Shown here: positions 18,514-29,986 of the stretch, piece by piece
Layout of the letters: each line of letters begins with the position of its first letter
How positions within the stretch are numbered: position 1 is the stretch's first letter
Assembly (NCBI RefSeq): GCF_900496975.1
Contig: NZ_UFQC01000011.1
Span: 124,001-188,000 of the forward strand
DNA: 64,000 bases
From: Achromobacter veterisilvae
GTDB lineage: Bacteria > Pseudomonadota > Gammaproteobacteria > Burkholderiales > Burkholderiaceae_B
Direction of reading: 5' to 3'
Translations under genes and position numbers: made by a program
The notes under the pieces: model-generated
What the model was told of the DNA's origin: nothing
Databases searched by the model: none
The model's input: the letters and a program-made list of their open reading frames with translations, nothing else

Positions 18514-19785
18514 GTGGACAAGCAAGAGTCGGGCGGCTGGTATTTCGGCTGGAATATCGTAGGCGCCGCTACGGCACTCACCCTGTTGACCGTCGGCCTG
18601 CGCATGGGCATCGGGCCGTTTTTCCTGCCCATGGCGGAAAGCCTGGGCTTCACGCGCAGCACGCTGTCGGGCATCGTGGCGATCGGCATGCTCTGCTATG
18701 GCCTGGGCATGCCGCTGGCGGGTTATCTGGTCAGCACGCAGGGCACGCGCTTCGTGCTGCTGACGGGCGCGGCCATCGTCGTCGCTTCGTCGATCTGGAC
18801 GGTGTTCGCCAGCGGGCCCATCGAATTCCTGCTGTCTTTCGGCGTGGCCCTGTCGATCGGCCTGGCCTTCACCAGCCCCGTGGCGCTGACGCCGGTGATC
18901 AGCCGCTGGTTCACGCGCCAGCGCGGCATGGCGCTGTTTTTCCTGTCCACCGGCTCGATGGCCGGCATCGCGCTGATGACGCCCACCCTGACCTTCGCGA
19001 TCTCGGCCGTGGGATGGAAGGAAACGCTGCTGGGGTTCGCGGTCCTGTTCGCCCTGCTGACGGTGCCGGTGGCGCTCTTCGTCATGCGTGACGAAGCGCC
19101 CGAACACACGGACCTGCTGCCCCACCAGATCGTCGATAAACCCGGGGCCGCCAAGCCCGCGGCCAAGCGGCCCGCTCCCAATGTGCGCGACGCCTTGCGC
19201 ACCTTGCCTTTCTGGCAGGTGGCGCTGGGCCTGTTCGCCTGTGGCTTCAGCATGAACCTGCTGGGCACGCACGGCGTGCCCATGCTGATGGACCATGGCT
19301 TCGACGCCACCACCAGTTCGCTGGGCATCGGCCTGATCGGCCTGGTGGCGATCTTCAGCACGCTGGTCCTGGGCCGGCTGTCGGACCAGGTCGAGCGGCG
19401 CAACATCCTCGCCGCGATCTACCTGGTGCGCGGGCTGGGATTCTTCGCGCTGGTCATGGTGGGCGCGCATTGGGAACTGTACGCCGCGGCCACCATCGGC
19501 GGCATCGTGTGGGCCGGCAGCGTCGCCTTGTCGTCGGCGATCCTGGCCGACGTCTACGGGATCCGCCTGGTGGGCGTGCTGTACGGCCTGGCCTACCTGG
19601 GCCACCAGGTGGGCGGCATGATCAGTTCATGGCTGGGCGGCTGGGCCTTCGAAGCCTTCGGCACGCATTGGGTCGCCTTCGGCTCGGCCGGGGCGCTGCT
19701 GCTGGCGGCGGCGCTGATCTCCCTGCGCCTGCCGGTGCGCGGCCTGCTGCGCGGGCAGGCGGCAGCCGCCGCCGGCGGACGCTGA
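18514..19785 (+). CDS. MFS transporter
   Basis: 423 residues with twelve predicted membrane helices and a central basic loop (about residues 205-230). Resembles the oxalate/formate-antiporter and monocarboxylate group of the major facilitator superfamily: GWNIVGAATALTLLT, then GRLSDQVERRN for the signature loop. Start is a GTG with GAGGAG eight bases upstream; the in-frame extension to 18379 is arginine/proline-rich and unlikely to be translated. Confidence 0.88.
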   Translation: MDKQESGGWYFGWNIVGAATALTLLTVGLRMGIGPFFLPMAESLGFTRSTLSGIVAIGMLCYGLGMPLAGYLVSTQGTRFVLLTGAAIVVASSIWTVFASGPIEFLLSFGVALSIGLAFTSPVALTPVISRWFTRQRGMALFFLSTGSMAGIALMTPTLTFAISAVGWKETLLGFAVLFALLTVPVALFVMRDEAPEHTDLLPHQIVDKPGAAKPAAKRPAPNVRDALRTLPFWQVALGLFACGFSMNLLGTHGVPMLMDHGFDATTSSLGIGLIGLVAIFSTLVLGRLSDQVERRNILAAIYLVRGLGFFALVMVGAHWELYAAATIGGIVWAGSVALSSAILADVYGIRLVGVLYGLAYLGHQVGGMISSWLGGWAFEAFGTHWVAFGSAGALLLAAALISLRLPVRGLLRGQAAAAAGGR

Positions 19786-19790
19786 GCCGG

Positions 19791-20663
19791 CTAGCGGTCT
19801 TTCAGCAGGGACACCAGTTCGGGCACGTAGCGGTCGCCGCCGCCCTGCGTCACGGCCTGGTCGTAGGTGTGCAGCACGGCCGCGCCGATTTCCCGCACGG
19901 CGCCCGTTTCGGCGGCCATGGTGTTGTAGTAGGACAGGTCCTTCTGCGCGTTCGACATGAAGAACCGCAGCGAGGACGGGTCCTGTTCCAGCAGGTACGG
20001 CTTGATGCGCTCCAGCGCCACGCCGCCTCCGCCGCCCTTGGCCAGCACGTCGGCGAACACGGCGGGATCGATATCCGCGCGCAGCGCGCAGGCCGCCGCT
20101 TCCGACAACAGGGCGATCACGCCCAGCGACACGTAGTTGTGCAGCAGCTTCATGCGGTGGCCGGCGCCCACGGGGCCGGCGTGCGTGATGTTCTCGGCAA
20201 AGCAGGCCAGCAAGGGCTTGCATTCCTCGAACAGCGCCGCCTCGCCGCCCACCAGCAGGTTGAGCCGGCCTTCGGCGGCTTCCTTGGGGGTGCGCGTCAT
20301 CGGCGCATCCAGGAAGCGGCCGCCGGCTTGCGCCACGGCCTGCGCCACCTTTTCGGTGGAGGAGGGGATGGCGGTGGAGCAGTCGATGATGACCGTGCCG
20401 GGCCGCAGGCCTTCCAGCACGCCTCCCGCCGACAGCAGCACGGCTTCGACCTGCGGGCTGCCGGTGACGCACAGGATGATCACGTCGGACTGCGCCGCCA
20501 GCGAGGCGCCATCGGCGACGCTGGCCGCCCCGGCGGCCTTCAGCGCGTCCAGCGGCTGGTTGCCGGGGTGTTCGAGCACCGTCAGCGCGTGACCGTGCTT
20601 GACCAGATTGCTTGCGATGCCATGGCCCATGAGGCCGATTCCAACCATGCCGACTTTCGCCAT
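19791..20663 (-). CDS. NAD(P)-dependent 3-hydroxyisobutyrate dehydrogenase-like oxidoreductase
   Basis: 290 residues, beta-hydroxyacid dehydrogenase fold. The Rossmann motif GMVGIGLMGHGIASNL starts at residue 5. DAPMTRTPKEAAEGRLNLLVGG is the substrate-binding block, and the catalytic lysine is in GAGHRMKLLHNY. It oxidises a beta-hydroxyacid with NAD(P)+. Divergent from the beta-oxidation operon and sharing its operator region, so likely part of the same pathway. Confidence 0.9.
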   Translation of the reverse strand: MAKVGMVGIGLMGHGIASNLVKHGHALTVLEHPGNQPLDALKAAGAASVADGASLAAQSDVIILCVTGSPQVEAVLLSAGGVLEGLRPGTVIIDCSTAIPSSTEKVAQAVAQAGGRFLDAPMTRTPKEAAEGRLNLLVGGEAALFEECKPLLACFAENITHAGPVGAGHRMKLLHNYVSLGVIALLSEAAACALRADIDPAVFADVLAKGGGGGVALERIKPYLLEQDPSSLRFFMSNAQKDLSYYNTMAAETGAVREIGAAVLHTYDQAVTQGGGDRYVPELVSLLKDR

Positions 20664-20728
20664 CTTCCAGTGCTCCTGCCATGTAAGGGTGTTTGTTATC
20701 GCGTAAATCTTACTCCGACTCGCGGCGC

Positions 20729-20765
20729 TTCGAATATGCCGAAAGAAGCCTTCGAATCTTTCGGA
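20729..20765. promoter_or_regulatory. Paired TTCGAA-type operator sites
   Basis: Two 15-base sites two helical turns apart: TTCGAATATGCCGAA (20729-20743) and TTCGAATCTTTCGGA (20751-20765). They lie in the 210-base divergent region between the dehydrogenase and the catabolic operon. The second site matches, with one mismatch, the reverse complement of the site at 29820 in front of another CoA catabolic locus. Confidence 0.5.
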
Positions 20766-20873
20766 TGGTAAGCGGCGGGAGCCATTCCTAAAATCGTTCC
20801 ACTGCCGCGGGCCATGCCTGGCGCGGATCGAAATACAACGGAGACAGCCGCCCGCCGGGCGGAACACATCAGC

Positions 20874-21266
20874 ATGCCGCAAACCGAAAACGAGCCGGCC
20901 CCCAGCGCCGAACGACACTATTTCGAGCAGCTCGCGCAGGGCCGCTTCGTCATCCCGCGATGCCAGGCCTGCGCCCGGCACCATTTCTATCCCAGAGTGG
21001 TCTGCCCGCATTGCGGGTCCGACTCGCTTCGGTGGGTCGAGCCCAGCGGCCGGGGCGAGGTCTATTCCTCGACCGTCGTGCGCGGCAAGGGCGGCGATTA
21101 CACCGTCTGCCTGGTGGACCTGGACGAGGGCCCGCGCCTGATGAGCCGCGTGGTGGACATGCCCGTGGAGGCCGTGGCCATCGGCCTGCGGGTCCGCGCA
21201 AGGATCGACGCCGTGGACGGCGCGCCGCTGCTGGTATTCGTGGCGCAGACGGAGGAACGGGCATGA
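20874..21266 (+). CDS. Zn-ribbon OB-fold protein (DUF35, thiolase/hydratase partner)
   Basis: 130 residues. A rubredoxin-like zinc ribbon (C-x2-C at RCQACARH and CPHCGS) is followed by an OB fold (about residues 50-125). DUF35 proteins bind acyl-CoA and pair with thiolases or MaoC-like hydratases, as in steroid side-chain degradation. The next gene is a thiolase, with start and stop overlapping (ATGA), fitting an obligate complex. Confidence 0.9.
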   Translation: MPQTENEPAPSAERHYFEQLAQGRFVIPRCQACARHHFYPRVVCPHCGSDSLRWVEPSGRGEVYSSTVVRGKGGDYTVCLVDLDEGPRLMSRVVDMPVEAVAIGLRVRARIDAVDGAPLLVFVAQTEERA

Positions 21267-22423
21267 GCCGAAGCCATCGCGGCGCGATCGCCGTCCTGGG
21301 AACCGGCATGGCCGGACTGGGCGATTGCCAAGGCCGTACCGAACAGGAAATCATCGCGCAGGCGTCCCACCGCGCCGTGGCCGCCAGCGGCCTGAAGATG
21401 CAGGATATCGACGGCATCATCACTTCCAGTCTGACCTCGCCATGGTGGGTGATGCGGATGGCGGAGTACCTGGGGATCCGGCCTCGCTTCTCCGACAGCA
21501 CCATGTTCGGCGGATCGTCGTTCATCGCCGACCTGAAGATCGCGGCGATGGCCATCGAGGCCGGCCAGTGCGACCACGTGCTGGTCTGCTACGGAGCCAA
21601 TCCGCGCAGCGCGCCCAGCAGCACGCAGATCAACCAGATGCGGGCGGCGCTGGATCCGCAGCCCTACGAGCACCCCTACAAGCCGTTCAACCCGGTATCC
21701 AGCTACGCGCTGGCGGCCGCGCGCCACATGCACCAGTACGGCACCACCCGGCGGCAACTGGCCGAGGTCGCGGTGGCGGCGCGCAAATGGGCGCAGTTGA
21801 ATCCCGACGCCTTCCTGCGCACGCCGCTCACGATCGACGAGGTGCTGGGCGCGAAGATGATCTCGGACCCCCTGACCGTGCGCGATTGCTGCCTGGTGAC
21901 CGACGGCGCGGGCGCCTTCGTGGTCGCGCGCGCCGACCGGGCCCGCGATCTGCATCCGCGTCCCATCTACGTGCTGGGCACCGGCCATGCGCACTGGCAC
22001 CGCCAGATATCGTGCATGCCCGACGTTACCGTCACCCCGGCGGTGGACTCCGGCCGGACCGCGTTCGCCGAGGCGGGGCTGACGCCCGCCGATATCGACC
22101 TGGTCGAACTCTACGACGCCTTCACCATCAACCCCATCCTTTTCCTGGAAGACCTGGGCTTCTGCGCCAAGGGAGAGGGCGGCGCTTTCATCGGCGGCGG
22201 GCGCATCGAGCCGGGCGGCGACCTGCCGATGAACACCAACGGCGGCGGGCTGTCGTTCACCCATCCCGGCATGTACAGCATTTTCCTGGTGATCGAGGCC
22301 GTGGCGCAACTGCGCCGCGAGGCGGGCGAGCGCCAGGTGCCCAAGGCCGATGTCGCGCTGGTGCACGGCAACGGCGGGGTGCTGTCCAGCCAGGCCACCG
22401 CCATTCTTTCCCATTCCCTGTGA
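21263..22423 (+). CDS. Thiolase-family protein (SCP2/lipid-transfer type)
   Basis: 386 residues of thiolase fold resembling the SCP2-thiolase group that works with DUF35 partners. Visible: GGSSFIADLKIAAMAIEAG at the first nucleophile position (serine rather than cysteine), VELYDAFTINPIL, NTNGGGLSFTHPGM and a C-terminal VHGNGGVLSSQAT. Without a clear Cys nucleophile it may do retro-aldol cleavage rather than classical thiolysis. Known relatives (Ltp2-type) are aldolases; that assignment is inference. Confidence 0.85.
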   Translation: MSRSHRGAIAVLGTGMAGLGDCQGRTEQEIIAQASHRAVAASGLKMQDIDGIITSSLTSPWWVMRMAEYLGIRPRFSDSTMFGGSSFIADLKIAAMAIEAGQCDHVLVCYGANPRSAPSSTQINQMRAALDPQPYEHPYKPFNPVSSYALAAARHMHQYGTTRRQLAEVAVAARKWAQLNPDAFLRTPLTIDEVLGAKMISDPLTVRDCCLVTDGAGAFVVARADRARDLHPRPIYVLGTGHAHWHRQISCMPDVTVTPAVDSGRTAFAEAGLTPADIDLVELYDAFTINPILFLEDLGFCAKGEGGAFIGGGRIEPGGDLPMNTNGGGLSFTHPGMYSIFLVIEAVAQLRREAGERQVPKADVALVHGNGGVLSSQATAILSHSL

Positions 22424-23121
22424 TGCACGCCATGATGAACAAGACAGTCGATTCCGCCGCGCAGGCCGTGGCGGATATTCCGGACGGCGCCACCGTCCTG
22501 GTCAGCGGGTTCGGCCTGTCCGGACAACCCGTCGAATTGCTCGACGCGCTGGTGGAGCATGGCGCGCGCGGCTTGACCGTGGTGTGCAACAACAGCGGCG
22601 CCTGCGACAGCGGCCTGGCCCGCCTGATCCGGCTGGGCCGCGTGCGCAAGCTGATCGCCTCGTATCCGCGCGGCGCGGAGTCGCAGGCCTTCGAGTCGGC
22701 CTACGCCGACGGACTGATCGACTACGAATGCGTGCCGCAGGGCACGCTGGCCGAGCGCCTGCGGGCGGCCGGGTCGGGCCTGGGCGGCTTCTTCACGCCC
22801 ACCGGCTACGGCACCTTGCTGGCCGAAGGCAAGGAGACGCGGATCATCAAGGGCGTGGGCCACGTGTTCGAGGAGCCCCTGCATGCCGACTACGCGCTCG
22901 TGAAGGCCTACTGCGCGGATCCCATGGGCAATCTCGTCTACCGCAAGGCGGGACGCAACTTCGGCCCGCTCATGTGCATGGCGGCGGCCACCGCCGTCGT
23001 CCAGGTCCATGCGCTGGCGGAGGTCGGCGGCCTGGATCCCGAGCACATCGTCACGCCCGGCATCTTCGTGCAGCGCGTGCTGCGCATTCCCGACGCCCAA
23101 TTGACCGGAGCCCTGCAATGA
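22423..23121 (+). CDS. 3-oxoacid CoA-transferase subunit A
   Basis: 232 residues, alpha subunit of family I CoA-transferases (PcaI/ScoA type). The N-terminal GATVLVSGFGLSGQP glycine loop and the GFFTPTGYGTLLAEGKE block are typical. It moves CoA between carboxylates together with the next gene's product. Start codon overlaps the thiolase stop (TGATG); ATGs at 22432 and 22435 are alternatives. Confidence 0.9.
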   Translation: MHAMMNKTVDSAAQAVADIPDGATVLVSGFGLSGQPVELLDALVEHGARGLTVVCNNSGACDSGLARLIRLGRVRKLIASYPRGAESQAFESAYADGLIDYECVPQGTLAERLRAAGSGLGGFFTPTGYGTLLAEGKETRIIKGVGHVFEEPLHADYALVKAYCADPMGNLVYRKAGRNFGPLMCMAAATAVVQVHALAEVGGLDPEHIVTPGIFVQRVLRIPDAQLTGALQ

Positions 23122-23780
23122 CCCAACGATATTCCCGCGAGGACATCGCGCGCCGCGCCGCGGCCGACATCCCTGCCGGTTCCTACGTCAACCTGGGCAT
23201 CGGCCTGCCCGTCAGGGCGCTGGACTACTGGACGCCGGCGCATGGCGTCATCGTCCACAGCGAGAACGGCATCCTCGGCATGCGGGCGCGCTCGGACGCC
23301 GATCCGGTCGATCCGGACCTGACCAACGCGGCCAAGCAGAACGTCGCCATGGCCGCGGGCGGCAGCTTCTTCAACCACGCGGACTCTTTCGCCATGATGC
23401 GCGGCGGCCACCTGGACTATTGCATCCTGGGCGCCTACCAGGTCTCGGAGACCGGCGACCTGGCCAATTGGTCGCTGGGACAGCCTGGCGTCGCCGCGGC
23501 GGTCGGCGGCGCCATGGACCTGGCCGTGGGGGCCAAGCGGGTCCACGTGCTGATGGAACACCTGACCCGCGAAGGCGTGCCGCGCCTGCGCCGGGTATGC
23601 GACCTGCCGCTGACGGGCGCGGCGTGCGTGGACCGGGTCTATACCGACCTCGCCACGCTCGACGTCACGCCCGAGGGTTTCGTGGTGCGCGACATGGCCC
23701 CGGGCCTGACGCGCGCCGCGCTGCAGGCCGCGACCGACGCGCCGCTGCGTTTCGCGGAGGATCTGCGCGATGCCGAATGA
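23118..23780 (+). CDS. 3-oxoacid CoA-transferase subunit B
   Basis: 220 residues, beta subunit with the catalytic glutamate in HSENGILGM, which forms the glutamyl-CoA intermediate. LGIGLPVRALDY and GGAMDLAVGAKRV are family blocks. Overlaps subunit A by four bases and the acyl-CoA dehydrogenase gene by 11, so the operon is continuous. Confidence 0.92.
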   Translation: MTQRYSREDIARRAAADIPAGSYVNLGIGLPVRALDYWTPAHGVIVHSENGILGMRARSDADPVDPDLTNAAKQNVAMAAGGSFFNHADSFAMMRGGHLDYCILGAYQVSETGDLANWSLGQPGVAAAVGGAMDLAVGAKRVHVLMEHLTREGVPRLRRVCDLPLTGAACVDRVYTDLATLDVTPEGFVVRDMAPGLTRAALQAATDAPLRFAEDLRDAE

Positions 23781-26067
23781 CGTTTCGCTGGAGGATTTCC
23801 GCGGCGAGGTCCGCGCGTTCCTGCGCGAGCGCCTGCCCGCCGACCTGCGGCGCAAGGTGCTGGACCACCAGCGGCTGGACAAGCAGGATTTCCTGCGCTG
23901 GCACCGCATCCTGCATGAAAAGGGCTGGGTCGCGCCGAACTGGCCGGCCGAGCACGGGGGCGCGGACTGGAGCATAGGCCAGCGCAACGCATTCGACGAA
24001 GAATGCGCGCTGGCGGGCGCGCCCGAAACCGTGCCCTTCGGGCTGCGCATGGTCGCGCCCGTCATCATGGCCTACGGCTCGGACTGGCAGAAAAGCCACT
24101 TCCTGCCGCGCATCCTGAGCGGGGAGGACTGGTGGTGCCAGGGGTATTCCGAGCCGGGCGCCGGCTCCGACCTCGCGTCGCTGGCCACCCGCGCCCGCCG
24201 CGAAGGCGACGTCTTCGTGGTGAACGGCCAGAAAACCTGGACGACCTACGCCCAATACGCCGACATGATGTTCTGCCTGGCGCGGACCAATCCCGACGCC
24301 AAGGCGCAGGAGGGCATTTCCTTCCTGCTCATCGACATGCGCAGTCCCGGCGTGTCGCTGCGGCCGATCCGGACGCTGGACGGCGGCGAAGAGATCAACG
24401 AAGTCTTCCTCGACGACGTGAGGGTGCCCGCGTCGCACCTGGTCGGCGAAGTGGACCGGGGCTGGACCTATGCCAAGTACCTGTTGTCGCACGAACGCTT
24501 CGGCGCGGCGCGGGTGGGGCGCGCCAAACGGGAACTGGGCCACCTGCAGCGGCTGGCGGCCAAGCGCAAGGCGGACGGCCGGCCGCTGGCCGAAGACCCC
24601 GTGTTCGCCCAGCGGCTGGCGCAACTGGAGATCGACACCCTGGCGCTGGAGCAGACCAATCTGCGGCTGATCGCGCGCGACCAGCGCGGCGCCGGACACG
24701 GCGCGGAAGCCTCGATACTGAAGTACCTGGGGTCCACGCTGGCGCAGCGCATCAGCGAGGCGCTGGTCGACACCGCCGGCACGCACGCGCTCGCCTATCG
24801 CTCCGACGCGCTGGAGCGCGATTATGCGCAAGGCGGCCCGACCCTGGAAGAAGAACTGGAAGCCATGCCCGGCTTCTACCTGAATCTGCGCAAGATCTCG
24901 ATCTACGGCGGAACGGACGAGGTCCAGAAGAACATCATCGCCAAGCTCGCGCTGGGCGAGGCCGACGACTATACCGACGACCAGCGCGCGCTCGACGACG
25001 CCGTCGGACGATATCTGCAAGGGGAATACCCGCCGCCGGCGGCCCGGGCGGCGCTGCCGGCCGACGCGGACCCCGAGGCCTCGCCGCACTGGCGCGCCTT
25101 TGCCGACATGGGGCTGCTCGGGCTGGGGCTGCCGGCGTCGGCCGGCGGGATGGGGGGCGGGCTTGGCGACCTGTGCGTGCTGATGCAGCGTTTCGGCCGT
25201 CATCGGGTGACCGAACCGTACGACGCCAGCGCGCTGCTTTGCGGCCAGATGCTGTCGCGCCTGCCCGAGAGCGGGCGGGCGCAAGCCCTGCTGGCCGGTA
25301 TCGCGCAGGGATCGGCGCCGCTGCTGGCCCATGCGGAGCCGGATTCGGATTGGCCGCTGGACGCGCCCTGCGCGACGGCGGAGCGCGATGGCGGCGGCTG
25401 GGTGCTGAACGGCGTCAAACGGCGCGTTCCCTACGGAGCGGGCGCCCGGCAGTTGCTGGTCACGGCGCGCGATGCCGAGGGGATGGCCGTATTCCTGGTC
25501 GAGGCCGGCGCGGCGGGGCTGGAGCGCCACGGCGCGCCCGGACTGGACGGCCGCCCCTACGCGGACATCGTGCTGAAGGGTTGCCGCGTCGATGCCGATG
25601 CCCGCCTGGGCCTGGCGGGCGAAGCCCTGGAACGGGCGGCCGACGCCACGCGGGTGGCCCTGTGCGCGGAAGCGCTGGGCGCCATGCAGGCGCTGCTGGA
25701 CGCCACCCGCGATCACGTGGCCGCTCGCCGCCAGTTCGGCCAGCCGCTGGGCCGCTTCCAGGCGGTGCAGCACAGGCTGGTGGACATGCTGCTGGCGCTG
25801 GAGCAGGCGCGCTCGCTGACCTGGCTGGCGGCCGGCGCGGACCAGGCCGATGCGCGGCATTGGGCCCGTCTGGTGTCGGCAGCCAAGGCCAGTTGCGGCG
25901 CGGCCGCGCGCTACATCGGCCAGCAGAGCATCCAACTGCATGGCGGCATGGGCATGACGGACGAGCTGCCCGTGGGCCATTACGTCAAACGCCTGCTGGC
26001 CATCGAACACACGCTGGGCGACGCCCGCCACCATCTCAACCGCTATCAGCGGCTGGCGACGGCCTGA
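23770..26067 (+). CDS. Double-domain acyl-CoA dehydrogenase
   Basis: 765 residues, twice the usual ~380. Domain 1 (residues 1-400) keeps the FAD/substrate blocks QGYSEPGAGSDLASL, FVVNGQKTWTT and ISIYGGTDEVQKNIIAK. Domain 2 (about 420-765) has FADMGLLGLGLPASAGG, QFGQPLGRFQAVQHRLVDM and QLHGGMGMTDELPVGHY but a worn middle region. Usually these two types are separate genes forming a heterodimer (PimC/PimD or ChsE-like). It introduces the alpha-beta double bond in acyl-CoA. Confidence 0.9.
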   Translation: MPNDVSLEDFRGEVRAFLRERLPADLRRKVLDHQRLDKQDFLRWHRILHEKGWVAPNWPAEHGGADWSIGQRNAFDEECALAGAPETVPFGLRMVAPVIMAYGSDWQKSHFLPRILSGEDWWCQGYSEPGAGSDLASLATRARREGDVFVVNGQKTWTTYAQYADMMFCLARTNPDAKAQEGISFLLIDMRSPGVSLRPIRTLDGGEEINEVFLDDVRVPASHLVGEVDRGWTYAKYLLSHERFGAARVGRAKRELGHLQRLAAKRKADGRPLAEDPVFAQRLAQLEIDTLALEQTNLRLIARDQRGAGHGAEASILKYLGSTLAQRISEALVDTAGTHALAYRSDALERDYAQGGPTLEEELEAMPGFYLNLRKISIYGGTDEVQKNIIAKLALGEADDYTDDQRALDDAVGRYLQGEYPPPAARAALPADADPEASPHWRAFADMGLLGLGLPASAGGMGGGLGDLCVLMQRFGRHRVTEPYDASALLCGQMLSRLPESGRAQALLAGIAQGSAPLLAHAEPDSDWPLDAPCATAERDGGGWVLNGVKRRVPYGAGARQLLVTARDAEGMAVFLVEAGAAGLERHGAPGLDGRPYADIVLKGCRVDADARLGLAGEALERAADATRVALCAEALGAMQALLDATRDHVAARRQFGQPLGRFQAVQHRLVDMLLALEQARSLTWLAAGADQADARHWARLVSAAKASCGAAARYIGQQSIQLHGGMGMTDELPVGHYVKRLLAIEHTLGDARHHLNRYQRLATA

Positions 26068-26092
26068 GCCGCGCCGCCGAAAGGGTATACCC

Positions 26093-28195
<2,103 letters not shown>

Positions 28196-28287
28196 CGCGT
28201 CCGCGCCATGGCCAGGGCCGCGCCCGGCGTCCAGCCGGCCGCGGCCTTCTTTGCGATACTGTCGTTTCCTAGACCTTGGCCCCAGCC

Positions 28288-28716
28288 ATGACAGACTCCA
28301 TTCCTTCCGGTTTCGCGCCCTGGCGCCCGAGCAGTCCCTTCATGGCGCACCTGGCTGAGCTCGGCGCGCTGTACAAGCGCGACGCCGACAGCGTGCTCGC
28401 CCTGCGCGTGGAGCACGCGCACACGAATATGCACTCCATCGCCCATGGCGGGCTGCTGGCGACCCTGGCCGACAGCGCCCTGGGGCACACTATCGCGCAC
28501 CAGGCGCAGGTCTCGGTCGTGACCGTGCAGATGTCGGTGGAGTTCTTGAATCCGGTCAAGCCCGGCGATTGGCTCGAGGCGCACGTCCGGATCGACAAAC
28601 AGGGCCGGCGCCTGATCTACGCCACCTGCCTGCTGCAGGTGGAGGGCCGCGTCATGCTCAAGGCCAACGCGGTGTTCGCCGTGCGCGCGGCGCACACGCC
28701 GGCGTCGGACGGCTAG
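28288..28716 (+). CDS. PaaI-family hotdog thioesterase
   Basis: 142 residues, single hotdog fold. The family signature HSIAHGGLLATLADSALGH lies at about residues 48-66. It hydrolyses acyl-CoA, probably releasing stalled intermediates of the operon upstream. The ATG 28288 is chosen over a TTG four codons upstream. Its stop is built into the terminator hairpin. Confidence 0.88.
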   Translation: MTDSIPSGFAPWRPSSPFMAHLAELGALYKRDADSVLALRVEHAHTNMHSIAHGGLLATLADSALGHTIAHQAQVSVVTVQMSVEFLNPVKPGDWLEAHVRIDKQGRRLIYATCLLQVEGRVMLKANAVFAVRAAHTPASDG

Positions 28717-28743
28717 GGCGGGCCGCGGGAGCGGCCCGCCCTA
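28714..28743. terminator. Bidirectional hairpin between convergent genes
   Basis: Perfect 13-base stem TAGGGCGGGCCGC / GCGGCCCGCCCTA with a GGGA loop. It begins at the thioesterase TAG and ends 12 bases before the stop of the convergent Bug gene, so it can serve both strands; no T-run. Confidence 0.6.
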
Positions 28744-28754
28744 GCCCATCCCGT

Positions 28755-29729
28755 TTACTCCACCTTGACGCCGGTGGTCTGGACCACGTTGCGCCATTTG
28801 GCCGTTTCGTCCGCGACGAAGCCCGCTACCTGCTTCGGCGTCATGGGGCCGAGCGGTTCGCTGTTCTGCCCGGCCAGCCGCTGGACCATCTCGGGCGAGT
28901 TCATGATCTGGTTGGTGGCTTCGTTCAGCTTGGCCACGATCGCCGGGTCCGTGCCCGCCGGCGCGTAGAAGCCCAGCCAGGTGTAGACGTCCAGGCCCGG
29001 CGCTCCCGATTCGGCGAACGTGGGCAGGTCCGGGAAGAGCTTGCTGCGTTCGGCGCTGGCGACGCCGATGGGACGCAGTTGGCCCGATTTGATGAAGGGC
29101 GCCACGCTCATCGCGTCCTGCACCGCGACCTTCAGCTCGCCCGACACGACCGCGTTGGTGGCCGGGGACGCGCCCTTGTAGGGCACGTGTTCCATCGGCA
29201 CGCCCGTGATCTTCTTCAGCCATTCGCCGCCCAGATGGGTGGAGCCGCCGAAGCCCGCCGAACCGTAGGGCACGCCGGGCTGCGACTTGCCCCAGCTAAG
29301 GAATTCCGGGATGGTCTTGACGGGCAGGCCCGCGTTGACCACCACCAGGTTCGGGGCGCGCGCAAGAATCGCGATGGGCTCGAAATCCTTTACCGGGTCA
29401 TAGCGGACCTTGTCGTTGACCGCCGGGCCGATCACGTGGCCGGTGGCGCTGACCAGCAGCGTATAGCCATCGTTTTTCTGGCGCGAAACCAGTTCGGTGC
29501 CGACCTGCCCGGCGGCGCCGGGCTTGTTCTCGACCACGAAGGTCTGGTTGAAGCGCTTGCCCAGTTCGGCCGACAGCAGGCGGGCGACGATGTCGGTCAT
29601 GCCGCCGGGGGCGAAGGCCACGACGACGGTGACGGGGTGGTCGGGATAGTCGGCGCGGGCGGCGCCCGCGGCCAGGCTGCTCACGAGCAGCGCGCCGAGC
29701 GCGCCGCGTCGCAGGATGTTGCGGATCAT
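28755..29729 (-). CDS. Tripartite tricarboxylate (Bug) substrate-binding protein
   Basis: 324-residue periplasmic receptor with Sec signal peptide ending AGAARA. Family blocks: YPDHPVTVVVAFAPGGMTD, VVENKPGAAGQVGTE, GYTLLVSATGHVIGP and HVPYKGASPAT. Orphan, without transporter subunits. Divergent from the CaiB-Bug-hydratase operon and sharing its operator region. Confidence 0.93.
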   Translation of the reverse strand: MIRNILRRGALGALLVSSLAAGAARADYPDHPVTVVVAFAPGGMTDIVARLLSAELGKRFNQTFVVENKPGAAGQVGTELVSRQKNDGYTLLVSATGHVIGPAVNDKVRYDPVKDFEPIAILARAPNLVVVNAGLPVKTIPEFLSWGKSQPGVPYGSAGFGGSTHLGGEWLKKITGVPMEHVPYKGASPATNAVVSGELKVAVQDAMSVAPFIKSGQLRPIGVASAERSKLFPDLPTFAESGAPGLDVYTWLGFYAPAGTDPAIVAKLNEATNQIMNSPEMVQRLAGQNSEPLGPMTPKQVAGFVADETAKWRNVVQTTGVKVE

Positions 29730-29819
29730 GGTTGTCTCCAGGAGTCTTATCGTGAGGGGGGCGCGACTGCCAATGCGCCTCCGCGAGGGCAGTATGGCGG
29801 CGCCTCGCGCAATACTCCA

Positions 29820-29927
29820 TCCGAAATATTCGAACTCAACGTTCGCGGCTTTCTAACGCGGCGCGGCGGCCCGGCTGGGGCGCTCGCCGCTTGAACGCCG
29901 ACGAACACAGCGTTCGAAACATTCGAC
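29820..29927. promoter_or_regulatory. TTCGAA-type operator sites in Bug/CaiB intergenic region
   Basis: TCCGAAATATTCGAA (29820-29834) and TTCGAAACATTCGAC (29913-29927) lie in the 257-base divergent region. A shorter CGAAC/GTTCG inverted repeat overlaps the first. The first site is the reverse complement of the 20751 site but for one base, linking the two catabolic loci. Confidence 0.5.
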
Positions 29928-29986
29928 TCCTCGCCGCGCAACGCGGCCGGCATAATTTTCCGGATCGCCTGAATCACGGAGACACT

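Noticed and set aside
18356-18562. Possible leader peptide gene (GGAG then ATG) before the MFS gene
   Set aside because: Very arginine-rich, overlaps the MFS start, and no attenuator-like terminator lies after it. The GGAG may be chance.
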